The notes under the pieces are model-generated. The model was given only the letters and a program-made list of their open reading frames with translations. It was not told the DNA's origin and did no database searches. 64,000 nucleotides of DNA from positions 124,001-188,000 of the forward strand of contig JBBCIS010000008.1 in the NCBI GenBank assembly GCA_037189845.1, written 5' to 3'. This document shows, piece after piece, positions 9,188-18,807 of the stretch (the first letter of the stretch is position 1; each line of letters opens with the position of its first letter). This DNA comes from JAMLHH01 sp037189845 (lineage in GTDB: Bacteria > Bacteroidota > Bacteroidia > Chitinophagales > JADIYW01). A program made the position numbers and the translations under genes.

Positions 9188-9709
9188 TTAATCTTTTTCT
9201 ATTAATCTGTTAAGGTCAAGTTTAAAACCGAAGAAACTTTGCATGAGCGATTGGTCAACTCCCGCTTCTATCGTTTCAGCGTTTTTCCCTATCAGAGAGA
9301 ATTTCCATTTTGATAATAGATCATACAATTCCTCTTCACAGAGTATGTGTTTGAAATCTTTTAAATGTACATCACGATAACCGAAATCAGATCCGGCGTT
9401 GTAATCTGGGCCATAATGTATCCATGAATGAAACCATGTGTCATATGGTTTTTGATTCGTAAACATCTGACTGATATAGTACCTGGAATTACCTGTAGAA
9501 TCGGTATAATTGAGTAAGTTAATACACAATTTTACTTTTACACCGCTGTCATACTTTTTGTAAGTCCAAGCCAGAACTAATGATAAATCATTTTCCTTGT
9601 CCCATTTGTTTTTAGGGAATTCAGTTGCAGCAATTATTGGATGATTTTCCCGCTGTCCTTGTGCGGAAAAAGAAATTACAAGAGAAAGTAATAAAAACAA
9701 AATTCTCAT
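9188..9709 (-). CDS. Small secreted protein, unknown
   Basis: 173 aa with a signal peptide (MRILFLLLSLVISFSAQG) and a mature part rich in aromatic residues (DTWFHSWIHYGPDYNAGSDF). No family is recognised. It sits between two MORN/TonB-C paralogues, 3 bp after the upstream one (9713-10663) in the same direction. It is therefore probably co-translated with that gene and may act with it in the envelope. Confidence 0.65.
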   Translation of the reverse strand: MRILFLLLSLVISFSAQGQRENHPIIAATEFPKNKWDKENDLSLVLAWTYKKYDSGVKVKLCINLLNYTDSTGNSRYYISQMFTNQKPYDTWFHSWIHYGPDYNAGSDFGYRDVHLKDFKHILCEEELYDLLSKWKFSLIGKNAETIEAGVDQSLMQSFFGFKLDLNRLIEKD

Positions 9710-9712
9710 GGC

Positions 9713-10663
9713 TTATCTGCCTAATATGAATCTGATAGGTGCGGAAAATTTGACCCTGGATATTTCACCATCATGAATAGCCGGAAGCCAGCTGCCGGAA
9801 GTGAGTTGAATGACTCTGATACTTTCTTTATCTAATCCATATCCGACAGGTTTTTCTACTTCCACATTGCTAACAGTTCCGTCTTTCTCAACCACAAATG
9901 CAACGATTACGTTACCCTCAACACCATTATCCATCGCTAATTCGGGATATTTTACATTGCTTTGTATATGTCGCATGAACTCTTGGATACCTCCGATAAA
10001 TGTCGGTATCCTTTCGACATTTATGGTAATACTTCCACTATCGGTTTTAACTGTAAGTTGTTGGTTGGGTACTTTTTCAATATAAAGTAGTTCTTTTTTG
10101 TCGTAGTCGTATTTTTGCATTAAAGAACCATCAGGATTATAAAATTCCCAAATGCCGGTTTTTTTGTTGTTGTAATATTCTCCTTTACTTTCAATCTTTT
10201 CATTGTTGTAATAGCTGGTGCTGAGACCGTTTCTATTGTCTTTACGATAAAAATCTTTCTGCAACAGAACCCCAGAAGTCGAATATGTGATCCAAATACT
10301 GTCTTTTACTCCACGTTTATAAAATCCTTCAGTGTTTTTTATCCCAGAATTATAATATTTTATAGATAGGCCGTGTAAGTGTCCGTCTTGATAATGATTT
10401 TGGGAAAGAGGGATTCCATCGTATCGGTATTCCGTCCAAAGACTGTCTTTTTCTCCATTTTTATAATATCCCGTAATTTCCAGGCGATCTTTGTATCCGA
10501 ATTTCTGATAAGGCCCGTGTTTTACGCTCTTATCTTTTTTTAAAACATAGTAAATCTCTTTCGTATAAGATTTTTTGGTTGCATCTACTATTTTGACGGT
10601 TTCCTGTGCGGAAACTCCCAGCGCAGAAAAAGTAAAAATCAGGAATGCGAAAATTGTTTTCAT
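9713..10663 (-). CDS. Exported MORN-repeat protein with TonB C-terminal domain (paralogue)
   Basis: 316 aa with the same architecture as the gene at 8194-9087: signal peptide (ends GVSAQE), about six MORN/YwqK-type repeats (GYYKNGEKDSLWTEYRYDG and similar) and a TonB-C domain (SNVKYPELAMDNGVEGNVIV ... WLPAIHDGEI). One or two extra repeats account for the length difference. The pair looks like a local duplication with a secreted-protein gene between the copies. MORN repeats in such proteins usually mediate protein or membrane contacts; the exact role is unknown. Confidence 0.8.
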   Translation of the reverse strand: MKTIFAFLIFTFSALGVSAQETVKIVDATKKSYTKEIYYVLKKDKSVKHGPYQKFGYKDRLEITGYYKNGEKDSLWTEYRYDGIPLSQNHYQDGHLHGLSIKYYNSGIKNTEGFYKRGVKDSIWITYSTSGVLLQKDFYRKDNRNGLSTSYYNNEKIESKGEYYNNKKTGIWEFYNPDGSLMQKYDYDKKELLYIEKVPNQQLTVKTDSGSITINVERIPTFIGGIQEFMRHIQSNVKYPELAMDNGVEGNVIVAFVVEKDGTVSNVEVEKPVGYGLDKESIRVIQLTSGSWLPAIHDGEISRVKFSAPIRFILGR

Positions 10664-10677
10664 AAATTCAATATCAG

Positions 10678-12366
10678 TTAAGGATTAAATTTAACTGCTG
10701 CTGTATCATACAGGAAGTACCACTCATCTGCAACCATTACTTTTTTATAGCCACGGTCAGGATAATCTGTCAGGAATTTCTGCCATTCCGGGTCAAATAA
10801 ATATCTGTCGTCGTACAAAAACAGCGGAGTGACATAATACATCTGAGTTTTCAGACTGTCAGCAAAATGCTCAAAGCTGGTCTTTTTCCATACTGCAGGT
10901 GTCCATTTATAGTGAATGGCTTTGTCCTGTGGAATAAAACAGATGATACCGCCTTCGTTTTCGGAGATAGCAACAGTATCTTTCAATGGTGTGAATTTTT
11001 CCAATACTTTTGCTGCCCGCGCATTAAAGTTGCCTTTAGGTTCCCTGAAATTGTCAAAATAGGGGCGGCTTTTTGCACTGGGAGCCAGTATAATCAGCAG
11101 GAATACAAATATCGAAACCAATCCCAGCCGCTCTCTGGTAGCCACAGGATTTTTCCAGCCGGTAAATCCATACGAAAGTGTCAGTATCAGTGTCAATAGG
11201 AGGATCAGCTGCAATACCATATAATGTTCTCTCGGGAAGATCACTATGACGGAGATAAATGTAGGACTTACAACTATGGCCAGTAGCAACCAGTCCCATC
11301 CGTGAGATTTGAATTTAGTCCACCAGTTTTTAAAGCTGAACATTTTCAATGCGAATAAAGCGATCAACACCAACCCAAGAATGATGGTTCTCGGAATTTC
11401 TTTTAGCTTGAAAATGGATTCAGGAAGAAAAATATCTGTGTAAAATTTCCATACATTTTCCAGGTAATGAGTGAAGTTGTATGCGAAGTGATGATAAATG
11501 GGAGCAGGATTGGCTTTGATTGCGTCACCAATATTTGCAACATCTCCGAAAACTTCTTTGATGATGATATCTGCATGTAGCTGCCATCTGTCGGGTCTTA
11601 AATCATTCCAGATGGTATAATTATAGGCAAAATGCTGCCCGAATGCCGCGACAGCTCTGCCTCCTTCACCTTCAAAATTAAATAAAGGATTACCCAGCCA
11701 TTTTTGTAATCCGACAGTTCCTATAATCAGAATAACAAACAATGCCCAGGTGAATTTCTCAATTTTTATCTTTTTGAAGAGCTGATATACCAGCAGTGAA
11801 ATAATGATGATAAACAGCAGTAAATAACCCAGATACAGCTCCGGACGCATGTACGATGCGAAAATAACTCCTCCGGCAATAATGATCACCTGGTCAATCC
11901 TCCTTTTGAAGAATGTGGAAACGACAAATGTCAGGGCAATCAGTGTTGTTGTGAAAAGTGAGATTTTAGGCCAGGAATAAAAGTTAATGTGAGATGCAAT
12001 ATAAAACATGGCAATCACCGCCGATACTAATGGCCTGATGCCTATTCTGGTCCAGTAAATATAAAATAATACCCCGGGAACAACAGTCAGTACCTGAAAA
12101 TTGAGGAGGTAGAGGTTCAGCGGATGAGATTGAAAAAAGTGTAAAAAATAATACCATGCTGCATAAATGGGTCCCCAGGCTTTCTGAAGCTTTGTTGCAA
12201 ACAAAAGTCCGTTCTGCATATATAGACCTTCATCCCATCCCAGCACGTCGGTAAATTCAGGAATTCTCCAGACACAAATAATTCCAAATGCAATGACAGC
12301 TATAAGTAAATACAAAAACATCAGCTTCGATGTTTTGGAAGAGGAGTTTACTATTTTCAGATTCAT
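10678..12366 (-). CDS. GT-C-like polytopic membrane glycosyltransferase
   Basis: 562 aa with about 11-12 membrane segments and a soluble C-terminal part of about 110 residues. The first extracytoplasmic loop carries the acidic motif TDVLGWDEGLYMQNG, typical of GT-C/ArnT/PMT-like enzymes that use polyprenyl-phosphate sugars. No sugar-specific signature is visible. It starts a minus-strand series leading into the MORN/TonB-C genes (15-bp gap), so these may be one operon acting at the envelope. A comparable protein is encoded at 28855-30255. Confidence 0.65.
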   Translation of the reverse strand: MNLKIVNSSSKTSKLMFLYLLIAVIAFGIICVWRIPEFTDVLGWDEGLYMQNGLLFATKLQKAWGPIYAAWYYFLHFFQSHPLNLYLLNFQVLTVVPGVLFYIYWTRIGIRPLVSAVIAMFYIASHINFYSWPKISLFTTTLIALTFVVSTFFKRRIDQVIIIAGGVIFASYMRPELYLGYLLLFIIIISLLVYQLFKKIKIEKFTWALFVILIIGTVGLQKWLGNPLFNFEGEGGRAVAAFGQHFAYNYTIWNDLRPDRWQLHADIIIKEVFGDVANIGDAIKANPAPIYHHFAYNFTHYLENVWKFYTDIFLPESIFKLKEIPRTIILGLVLIALFALKMFSFKNWWTKFKSHGWDWLLLAIVVSPTFISVIVIFPREHYMVLQLILLLTLILTLSYGFTGWKNPVATRERLGLVSIFVFLLIILAPSAKSRPYFDNFREPKGNFNARAAKVLEKFTPLKDTVAISENEGGIICFIPQDKAIHYKWTPAVWKKTSFEHFADSLKTQMYYVTPLFLYDDRYLFDPEWQKFLTDYPDRGYKKVMVADEWYFLYDTAAVKFNP

Positions 12367-12470
12367 CTACCCAAAAATACTGATTTTATATGTGAACATT
12401 TTCTTAAAGTGGATAAGAAACAACCGTTTACTCTCAATTTTAAATACTTTTATACAATAATTTTTAGAGT

Positions 12471-13625
12471 ATGTTTAAAAGGATATCTTATTTGTTTCTG
12501 ATAACAATATTAATGACCTCCTGTACCGTGTTACAGCAGGCAGCTGAAAAGCAAAAACAAAATCAGCAAAAACAAAAAGAAAAACAAGCCGGAGGTGGTG
12601 GCGGTGCCAGAACCGGGCAGGCCGACAACAAGAACCGGGATGATTATAACCCCGACGGTACAAGATACAGAGATAAGGTGTTCAATGAATTTGATGTCAC
12701 CAGTGAAACATTTCTGACAGGTGTGCCTACCTGGAATGATGGAAAGACAGACCTGACAATAGATATTTATACTCCTAAAAATGATCAGATTTCAACCGGA
12801 AGGCCTTGTATTATATTCTACTTTGGAGGAGCGTGGGCTTCTAAAATGAAACAAGGCTTTGATGTATTCAACAGTGAGCTGGCCATGAGAGGATATGTGG
12901 CTATTTCCGGTGATTACAGAGTAGGGTTTTTACAGTCAAATTTAGCTATAGGATGTATTGGAGATATAGAAAAAAATATGACTGAGGCAGCGTTCAGAGG
13001 TTTTCAGGATACAAAAGCACTCATCAGACACGTACGTGCCAATGCTGCTAAATACGGGGTTGATCCGAATAAAATCTATGTAGCAGGTGGTAGTGCAGGA
13101 GGTGCAAATGCTCTGGGAGCTTTATATTTTCAGGATAATGAAGTTCCATCTGATATCGCCAGAAGTATCGGGAGTCTTGAATCTATCGGGAATTACAGAA
13201 ATGTAAGCTCTAAGCCCAATGGCGTGATTACACTGGCAGGCCCTTTATTTGGTGGTCCGGAGGTGATAGAAAAGCAGAATGTACCGGTTTATCTTTTACA
13301 GGGACAATGTGATGAATTAATTCCATGGAATTATGCAAAAGCTTTTCCTCATTGCAAAAACAATAGTAAAATACCTACAGTAATGGGTTGTAATGCGTTG
13401 TATGAAAGGCTGAAAGCAGTAGGAGAGACAGTATGGTTTGATGTAGTATGCGGTGGAGGTCATGGATCATTTGAGTGGGGAATGGTGGAGCTCAACAGAA
13501 GGATGTCAAATTTTTGTTACTTAGTCATGAACAATCAAATGAGAACCGGTGATTTTATCTTTATGCCGGCAAAAGTTACTTGTCCAGGAAAAACATTCCC
13601 GGAATGTGAAAAGTGGAAGAAATAA
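12471..13625 (+). CDS. Lipoprotein alpha/beta-hydrolase (esterase-like)
   Basis: 384 aa. The lipobox LMTSC (Cys18) is followed by a Gln/Lys-rich helical stretch and a GGGGG linker (about residues 20-50), probably a spacer from the outer membrane. The hydrolase domain has the oxyanion segment IIFYFGGAW, the nucleophile elbow GGSAGGANA, an Asp candidate in LLQGQCDELIPW and a His candidate in VCGGGHGSFEW. This fits carboxylesterase/feruloyl-esterase-like enzymes. Several Cys residues in the C-terminal half could form disulfides. The substrate is unknown. Confidence 0.8.
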   Translation: MFKRISYLFLITILMTSCTVLQQAAEKQKQNQQKQKEKQAGGGGGARTGQADNKNRDDYNPDGTRYRDKVFNEFDVTSETFLTGVPTWNDGKTDLTIDIYTPKNDQISTGRPCIIFYFGGAWASKMKQGFDVFNSELAMRGYVAISGDYRVGFLQSNLAIGCIGDIEKNMTEAAFRGFQDTKALIRHVRANAAKYGVDPNKIYVAGGSAGGANALGALYFQDNEVPSDIARSIGSLESIGNYRNVSSKPNGVITLAGPLFGGPEVIEKQNVPVYLLQGQCDELIPWNYAKAFPHCKNNSKIPTVMGCNALYERLKAVGETVWFDVVCGGGHGSFEWGMVELNRRMSNFCYLVMNNQMRTGDFIFMPAKVTCPGKTFPECEKWKK

Positions 13626-13644
13626 TTAATAACGAAATAGTATG

Positions 13645-13676
13645 AAGGTTGCTGCAAAGGCAACCTTTTTTATTTT
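13645..13676 (+). terminator. Rho-independent terminator of the esterase gene
   Basis: An 8-bp stem AAGGTTGC/GCAACCTT with a 7-nt loop is followed by a T-rich run, 20 bp after the esterase stop codon. Confidence 0.85.
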
Positions 13677-13679
13677 GCT

Positions 13680-14657
13680 TTAGTTCAGAGATTTTCTGAT
13701 TTTCTCCATTGCTTCAGTATAGCTGACCTTACTTTTCCAATCCAATTCTGTACGGGCTTTACTGACGATCACCCTTCTGTCAGAACTGGTCGCAATGACT
13801 GATTTGATGCCGATTGGAGGTTGAAGCCCGAAAGCCGGGAAAACAACATTCATGATTTTTGCCATAGTAAGTGCTGTGCTTCTGGAGATTTTTCCTTTAG
13901 GTTGAAATCCTTTCATCGCTAACAGATCGGTAAAATATTGCTTCCAGGTGACACCATATTCATCCATGAAAAAATAGGTTTGATTATGTGCTACAGGCAT
14001 AGTCATTATCCTGAAAATGCCATCAGCCAGATTTTCTGCATCGATCAGGCAGGCATCTTTTTGCCCGTCATCCACGAGCCTGACTCCAAAAAATGACTGG
14101 GCTCTTTTGAGAGGTTCTCTTACCCAGATACTATCCGGACCTATTACGGCAGCAGGTCTTACTATCGTATAAATGATGTTGTGTTGTGTGCAAAATGATT
14201 TGACCAGCTCTTCTGCATCAATTTTTGCATCATCATAGTGTACACCACTTCTGACTAAAGGAACCGTTTCGTCCGGTAATCCTTTACTTCTGTCTATATA
14301 TGTAGCAGGACCGAAAGAGCTGATATAGATGAAATGTCTGACGCCATGTTTCAGTGAATCTTCCAGCATCCATTGGGTCGCATCGTAGTGAGCCAGATAA
14401 AAATCTGCTTTCGTCCCATGATCTATTACTCTTGCGGCGCTATGAACGACTATATCGCAACCTTCAGTCAGATTTTTGATGTCAGCAGGTACACAGATAT
14501 CCGCTTTTTTCATTTCTACACCTTTAGAAGTAAACTCATCTGTATTACGAGGTGAAAAATATTGACCTGCAATACGATACTGGCCGTCCTGTAAAATTCT
14601 GTTCATCAAATTTTTACCTATCAGTCCGGTAATGCCTGTAATGAGAACTTTTGTCAT
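13680..14657 (-). CDS. NAD-dependent epimerase/3-beta-HSD-like reductase
   Basis: A 325-aa extended short-chain dehydrogenase. Rossmann motif TGITGLIGKNL is at the N-terminus, with IVVHSAARV and the serine segment IYISSFGPA following. The usual YxxxK is replaced by HYDDAKIDAEELV (Tyr-Asp-Asp-Ala-Lys), which keeps the Tyr and Lys spacing. RPAAVIGP is the typical post-catalytic strand. Such proteins act on nucleotide sugars, sterol-like compounds or flavonoid-like substrates; the substrate cannot be assigned. It is convergent with the esterase gene. Confidence 0.83.
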   Translation of the reverse strand: MTKVLITGITGLIGKNLMNRILQDGQYRIAGQYFSPRNTDEFTSKGVEMKKADICVPADIKNLTEGCDIVVHSAARVIDHGTKADFYLAHYDATQWMLEDSLKHGVRHFIYISSFGPATYIDRSKGLPDETVPLVRSGVHYDDAKIDAEELVKSFCTQHNIIYTIVRPAAVIGPDSIWVREPLKRAQSFFGVRLVDDGQKDACLIDAENLADGIFRIMTMPVAHNQTYFFMDEYGVTWKQYFTDLLAMKGFQPKGKISRSTALTMAKIMNVVFPAFGLQPPIGIKSVIATSSDRRVIVSKARTELDWKSKVSYTEAMEKIRKSLN

Positions 14658-14691
14658 AATGATGAAAATTAAAAGAATTCGGTCTCAAATT

Positions 14692-14726
14692 AAACAAAAA
14701 AGGAAAGGTTGTGAGCCTTTCCTTTT
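14692..14726 (-). terminator. Rho-independent terminator of fbp
   Basis: An 11-bp A/G-rich stem (14698-14708 pairing with 14716-14726) ends in a T run on the minus strand, about 20 bp past the fbp stop codon. Confidence 0.8.
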
Positions 14727-14747
14727 GATATTAAGTAGTTTGGATCT

Positions 14748-15743
14748 TTACAGATAACCCAGCGCATCTTCTACATTTCCTTTGGAACCGATGAAGATAG
14801 GTACGCGCTGATGTAGTTCGGTAGGCTGTACATCCAGGATTCTACCTGTTCCGGTAGATGCCAGCCCTTCTGCCTGCTCCTGAATAAATGACATCGGGTT
14901 ACACTCGTACATCAGACGGAGCTTTCCTTTGCCACTCTTTCTTCCGGACGGATAGATGAAAATTCCACCTTTCAATAAATTTCTGTGAAAATCAGCTACC
15001 ATTGAACCAATATATCTCAATGAATAAGGTTTTTTGTTGTCTGAACTTTGACAATAATCAACATACTTCTGAACTCCGTCTTCAAAATCGTGGTAATTAC
15101 CTTGATTCAGAGAATATATTTTACCTTTTTCAGGAGTTTTCAGGCTTGGATGTGATAAGCAGAATTCACCAATAGCAATATCCAGTGTAAATCCATTCAC
15201 CCCATCGCCTGTTGTATATACAAGCATAGTTGATGAGCCATAGATGACATATCCGGCAGCTACCTGCCTGTTTCCCGGTTGTAGAAAATCTTCGTCAGTA
15301 CATGGTGTGCCGATAGGAGATAGTCTTTTATAGATAGAGAAGATCGTTCCCACCGGAGCATTGCAGTCAATATTGGAAGAACCATCCAATGGGTCAAACA
15401 GCACTAAATACTTAGCATTTCTGCATTGAGGTTCATTGTGAAATGATACGAAAGTGTCCTCTTCTTCAGAAGCTATTCCACAACATTCACCGCTGGTTTT
15501 AAGACATTTGATCAGAATATCGTTCGCGAACTCATCCAGCTTTTTGACTTCTTCACCCTGTACATTTGTGGAGCCGGCTTCACCCAGAATATGTTCTACC
15601 AGACCAGCTTTGCTGAGATCTCTGTTTACAATTTTTGCGGCTACACCTATATCTCTGAGTAATCTGGATAATTCTCCTGTTGCGCCCGGTGCGTCTTTTT
15701 GACCTTGTATGATAAATTCATCTAAGGTGATCAGTTTCTCCAT
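14748..15743 (-). CDS. fbp: Fructose-1,6-bisphosphatase, class I
   Basis: 331 aa, normal length for class I FBPase. It catalyses fructose-1,6-bisphosphate to fructose-6-phosphate plus phosphate in gluconeogenesis (cytosol, Mg2+-dependent). Metal-binding signatures are visible: ASEEEDTF, the FDPLDGSSNIDCNAPVGTIF motif, and the substrate segment RYIGSMVADFHRNLLKGGIF followed by GKLRLMYECNPMSFIQEQAEG. All catalytic Asp and Glu residues are kept. A perfect -7 box lies just upstream and a terminator downstream, so it is monocistronic. Confidence 0.96.
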   Translation of the reverse strand: MEKLITLDEFIIQGQKDAPGATGELSRLLRDIGVAAKIVNRDLSKAGLVEHILGEAGSTNVQGEEVKKLDEFANDILIKCLKTSGECCGIASEEEDTFVSFHNEPQCRNAKYLVLFDPLDGSSNIDCNAPVGTIFSIYKRLSPIGTPCTDEDFLQPGNRQVAAGYVIYGSSTMLVYTTGDGVNGFTLDIAIGEFCLSHPSLKTPEKGKIYSLNQGNYHDFEDGVQKYVDYCQSSDNKKPYSLRYIGSMVADFHRNLLKGGIFIYPSGRKSGKGKLRLMYECNPMSFIQEQAEGLASTGTGRILDVQPTELHQRVPIFIGSKGNVEDALGYL

Positions 15744-15763
15744 GTGTTCAAATTGTCTGAGCG

Positions 15764-15771
15764 CAAATATA
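15764..15771 (-). promoter_or_regulatory. fbp promoter -7 box
   Basis: On the minus strand TATATTTG is a perfect match to TAnnTTTG, ending 20 nt before the fbp ATG. Confidence 0.65.
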
Positions 15772-15999
15772 TGGTTTAATATGAATTATGCTTTGGAAAA
15801 GCTTACTTATTACTGATTATTCAGATGTGCTTCTGAATAAAAGAGTTAATGAAGTTCTTCTCATGTTGATTAAAAATAAAAATGCACTTCAATCAGGTTT
15901 TTACTATAGATTTGAACTGTATTTATAATGTGTGTTTAATGATATTGATTTCTTCAGAAAGGAAGGATAGAAATGAAGCAATTTAAACTTGACTGATCA

Positions 16000-16028
16000 A
16001 TAAAAAACGCCGCCTTTTAGGGCGACGT
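16000..16028 (-). terminator. Rho-independent terminator of the TonB-receptor gene
   Basis: An 8-bp GC-rich stem (16007-16014 with 16021-16028, one G-T pair) is followed by a T run on the minus strand. The remaining gap from 15772 to 15999 is AT-rich, and I see no gene or clear element in it. Confidence 0.82.
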
Positions 16029-16058
16029 TCTTATTTTAAGTGTAGTTATTGATATAGA

Positions 16059-18611
16059 TTAATTGGCAGATTTTTTAAACGAGTACTTAAGTGTGACGCC
16101 AAATGTAAGCGGGTCACCTAATACAGCAGCATAATGACCGGCATTACCACCTGCAGGAAGTAATTGCTCGAAATAATCTTTGTCAGTCAGGTTACGACCC
16201 CAAACTGTAATAGAAAGACCATTGTCTGCTCTGAAACCAGCTCTGGCATTCAGTAAAGCATAACCATCAATATTCAGATATTGCGATGGCGATGGGCTGG
16301 ATGAGAATTTACTTCTGAAAAATAAATCCACTCCTAAGAAATAATTACCGGCTAAACCCAATAGTTTACCGTAGATCTGACCATCTCCACCGAATGAACC
16401 TGACCATTTAGAGATACCCGGAAGCTCTCCACCTGATATATCTTTAAATGCAGCCGTTCCACCTGTTTCCTCCAATGGCACCGGTGCATTAGTGAATTTT
16501 ACATATTTTCCATCAGTATAAGCTAATGCCGTGTTGAATGTAAGATTTTTGTTGACACGGAAGTTTCCGTCTAATTCAACTCCATGTACTCTTACTTTTT
16601 CAGCATTGGCAAGATATCCTCTGTTTACGCCCAACTCGGCAGTTTGTACCTGAGTTTGATAGTCATTAATGAGTGTGTGGAAGTAGGTTACATTCAAAAT
16701 GGATTTGGTATTTGGACTACTTTTGATACCTACTTCTATGTGATTGACACGTTCAGGCTTGATTTCTGCCAGTTCCAACATTGGTTGACCGTTAGCATTT
16801 GGAAGCCCTGCCGGATTTACACCTACAGGTTTGTAGCTGAGTGCATAAGTTGCAAAACCGTTGATTTTCTTTGCTCTGTATGATAAGGTTGCCTGACCGG
16901 AAAAATTATGGTTTTTTACATCAGCTATGAATGCCTGACTGCCGTATACTGCGTTTTTCAGTGCAATCAATGCAGGATCATCTGTTTGTAAGCCACCAAA
17001 TGTAGTTCTTTTGTAGTCCACATATTTTTTGTCATAGTTGTATCTCACACCCGGTAAGAAGTGGAATTTTTTTAATACTTCCCAGTCTGCCTGTGCAAAC
17101 ACTGCGGCTCCGAAAGTTTCTAATGTAGAGTTTGTTTTGATGCCATAACCTTCAAAAAGGTTAGGTGTTTGCCATAATGGGCTGGTAGAGCTTTGGGAGA
17201 ATCTCCATTGAGCAGAACCTGATTCTTCTGTACCGTCAATTGTGATATTCTGGTCGATTAAGAATACCCCGATAACACCGCTTAATTTCTTATTGATTTC
17301 CCCTGCGTATCTTAATTCCTGAGACCAGTTTCTGTGTTTGGAAGGGTTTTGAGATTTTGCGAGTGCCTGTAATCCTGTAAAGTCTCTGTCATTGGACGGA
17401 TCCCAGTTCCAGAATCTCCACGCAGTAGTTGATGTCAGCTTACCAGGACCTAATTTGATATCCACATTGGCAGATGCTCCACCTACGTCATTACCTGAAC
17501 GCCATGGAGTATCGTGGTCTATTAATCTGTCGAAAGGATTTCTGCTTGGCAGCTCATAATTCAGATCTTTAATGATATTATCAAATTGTCTGTATTCAGC
17601 TCTTTGAGTTTTTACTACACCGGCCACTACCTGTGCATAACCTTCCGGTCGCTGACGGTTGTAATCTCCTGATAAAGTAATAGCAATATTATCTGTCGGC
17701 AGATAGAGAATCTGTCCTTTTACACCCAGGTTATTCAGGTCATTGATATATTTTTGAGTCACTATATTGTATACGTTGCCATCTCTTTGTGTTCCTGCAA
17801 ACGATATTCTACCAGCAACTTTCTTGCTCCATAATGGTCCGGTGACAGATGCTTTTGCCTGAATATATCCATAGTTTCCATAGCTGGCTTCAAAAGTAGC
17901 ACCTGGCTGGAAGCTTGGTTTTCGGGTGGTAATATTGATAGCTCCTGCAGTTGTGTTTTTACCGAATAATGTTCCTTGTGGACCACGCAGGATTTCAACC
18001 CGTTCTACATCTATAAAGTCAAAAGTAGCAATTGCAGGTCTTGCATGGTAAACTCCATCAATGTATACACCTACGCCCGGATCAATACCGTCATTTGTCA
18101 ATCCAAATGTAGAGCCCAGACCACGAATGTTCAATGTTGTATTTCTTGGATTAGAAGTATATAACTGTAATGTAGGCGCACTTTCTTTGATTCTGTTTAC
18201 GTTGAATGCTCCCTGGTCGTCAATTGCTTTTCCTCCGATAACAGAAATTGCAATTGGAATTTCTTGTAAGGTTTCTTCTCTACGACGTGCTGTTACTGTT
18301 ACTTCTGTCAGTTCGATATTGTCATCCAAAATAATATCCAGATGAGTTTTTTCTTCTTCGATTTTGATTTCTCTGGTATTATAACCAACAGAACTGATTT
18401 TTAGAATATAAGGAAGTTCTTCAGGAACCTGAAGTTTAAAATTGCCGTCTTCATCAGCAATTGCATACAATTTTTCATTTTTAACTTCTACAGTGGCAAA
18501 AATAACAGGCTCATTAGCCGAATTTCTGATTTTTCCAGTGATGAATTTTGCTGCATATGCATCTTGACCGATGAATAGTGCAATGGTAAGGAGTGTAAGT
18601 ATTTTTTTCAT
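16059..18611 (-). CDS. TonB-dependent outer-membrane receptor
   Basis: 850 aa. Signal peptide (cleavage near AYA/AKF), then a carboxypeptidase-regulatory-like domain (about 20-105: GKIRNSANEPVIFATVEVKN...ISSVGYNTREI). A plug domain follows (about 110-230: LQEIPIAISVIGGKAIDDQG, VERVEILRGPQGTLFGKNTT), then a 22-strand barrel ending LKYSF. The plug and barrel resemble FecA/FyuA- or sterol-type TBDTs of the iron/outer-membrane group rather than SusC, and no SusD gene is adjacent. The substrate is unknown. The upstream region carries a -7 box and a dyad, so expression is probably regulated. Confidence 0.92.
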   Translation of the reverse strand: MKKILTLLTIALFIGQDAYAAKFITGKIRNSANEPVIFATVEVKNEKLYAIADEDGNFKLQVPEELPYILKISSVGYNTREIKIEEEKTHLDIILDDNIELTEVTVTARRREETLQEIPIAISVIGGKAIDDQGAFNVNRIKESAPTLQLYTSNPRNTTLNIRGLGSTFGLTNDGIDPGVGVYIDGVYHARPAIATFDFIDVERVEILRGPQGTLFGKNTTAGAINITTRKPSFQPGATFEASYGNYGYIQAKASVTGPLWSKKVAGRISFAGTQRDGNVYNIVTQKYINDLNNLGVKGQILYLPTDNIAITLSGDYNRQRPEGYAQVVAGVVKTQRAEYRQFDNIIKDLNYELPSRNPFDRLIDHDTPWRSGNDVGGASANVDIKLGPGKLTSTTAWRFWNWDPSNDRDFTGLQALAKSQNPSKHRNWSQELRYAGEINKKLSGVIGVFLIDQNITIDGTEESGSAQWRFSQSSTSPLWQTPNLFEGYGIKTNSTLETFGAAVFAQADWEVLKKFHFLPGVRYNYDKKYVDYKRTTFGGLQTDDPALIALKNAVYGSQAFIADVKNHNFSGQATLSYRAKKINGFATYALSYKPVGVNPAGLPNANGQPMLELAEIKPERVNHIEVGIKSSPNTKSILNVTYFHTLINDYQTQVQTAELGVNRGYLANAEKVRVHGVELDGNFRVNKNLTFNTALAYTDGKYVKFTNAPVPLEETGGTAAFKDISGGELPGISKWSGSFGGDGQIYGKLLGLAGNYFLGVDLFFRSKFSSSPSPSQYLNIDGYALLNARAGFRADNGLSITVWGRNLTDKDYFEQLLPAGGNAGHYAAVLGDPLTFGVTLKYSFKKSAN

Positions 18612-18728
18612 TTTATGATTTTGATATTGTTGTAAATGTTTGATTGGTTAGGTGTTACAATATGCCACAACAATAGGGTCTGATAAAAATGAGTTGATTC
18701 TTCATGGTGTCTAAGTATGATTCGGCAA

Positions 18729-18736
18729 CAAAGATA
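18729..18736 (-). promoter_or_regulatory. TonB-receptor promoter -7 box
   Basis: TATCTTTG on the minus strand is a perfect TAnnTTTG match. It predicts a 5' leader of about 110 nt before the receptor ATG at 18611. Confidence 0.55.
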
Positions 18737-18754
18737 TGAATAGATTTCTATATT

Positions 18755-18807
18755 CCTACTAATATTATAGATTAAATAGAAATAATAGATTAAATAGAGT
18801 TAGTAGG
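18755..18807. promoter_or_regulatory. Dyad with internal direct repeats upstream of the TonB receptor
   Basis: CCTACTAA (18755-18762) and its exact inverse TTAGTAGG (18800-18807) bracket two copies of ATAGATTAAATAGA (18767-18780 and 18785-18798, 18 bp apart). The block lies just upstream of the receptor's -7 box, where an operator or activator site would be expected. A further A-rich tandem (GAATCAAAAAATTA, about 18814-18842) follows. The rest of the gap to 19062 shows nothing recognisable. Confidence 0.45.

Noticed and set aside
18659..18690. TGGCAT...AACA as a sigma-54 promoter of the TonB receptor
   Set aside because: The -12 element is missing at the needed spacing; a TATCTTTG box explains the promoter better.
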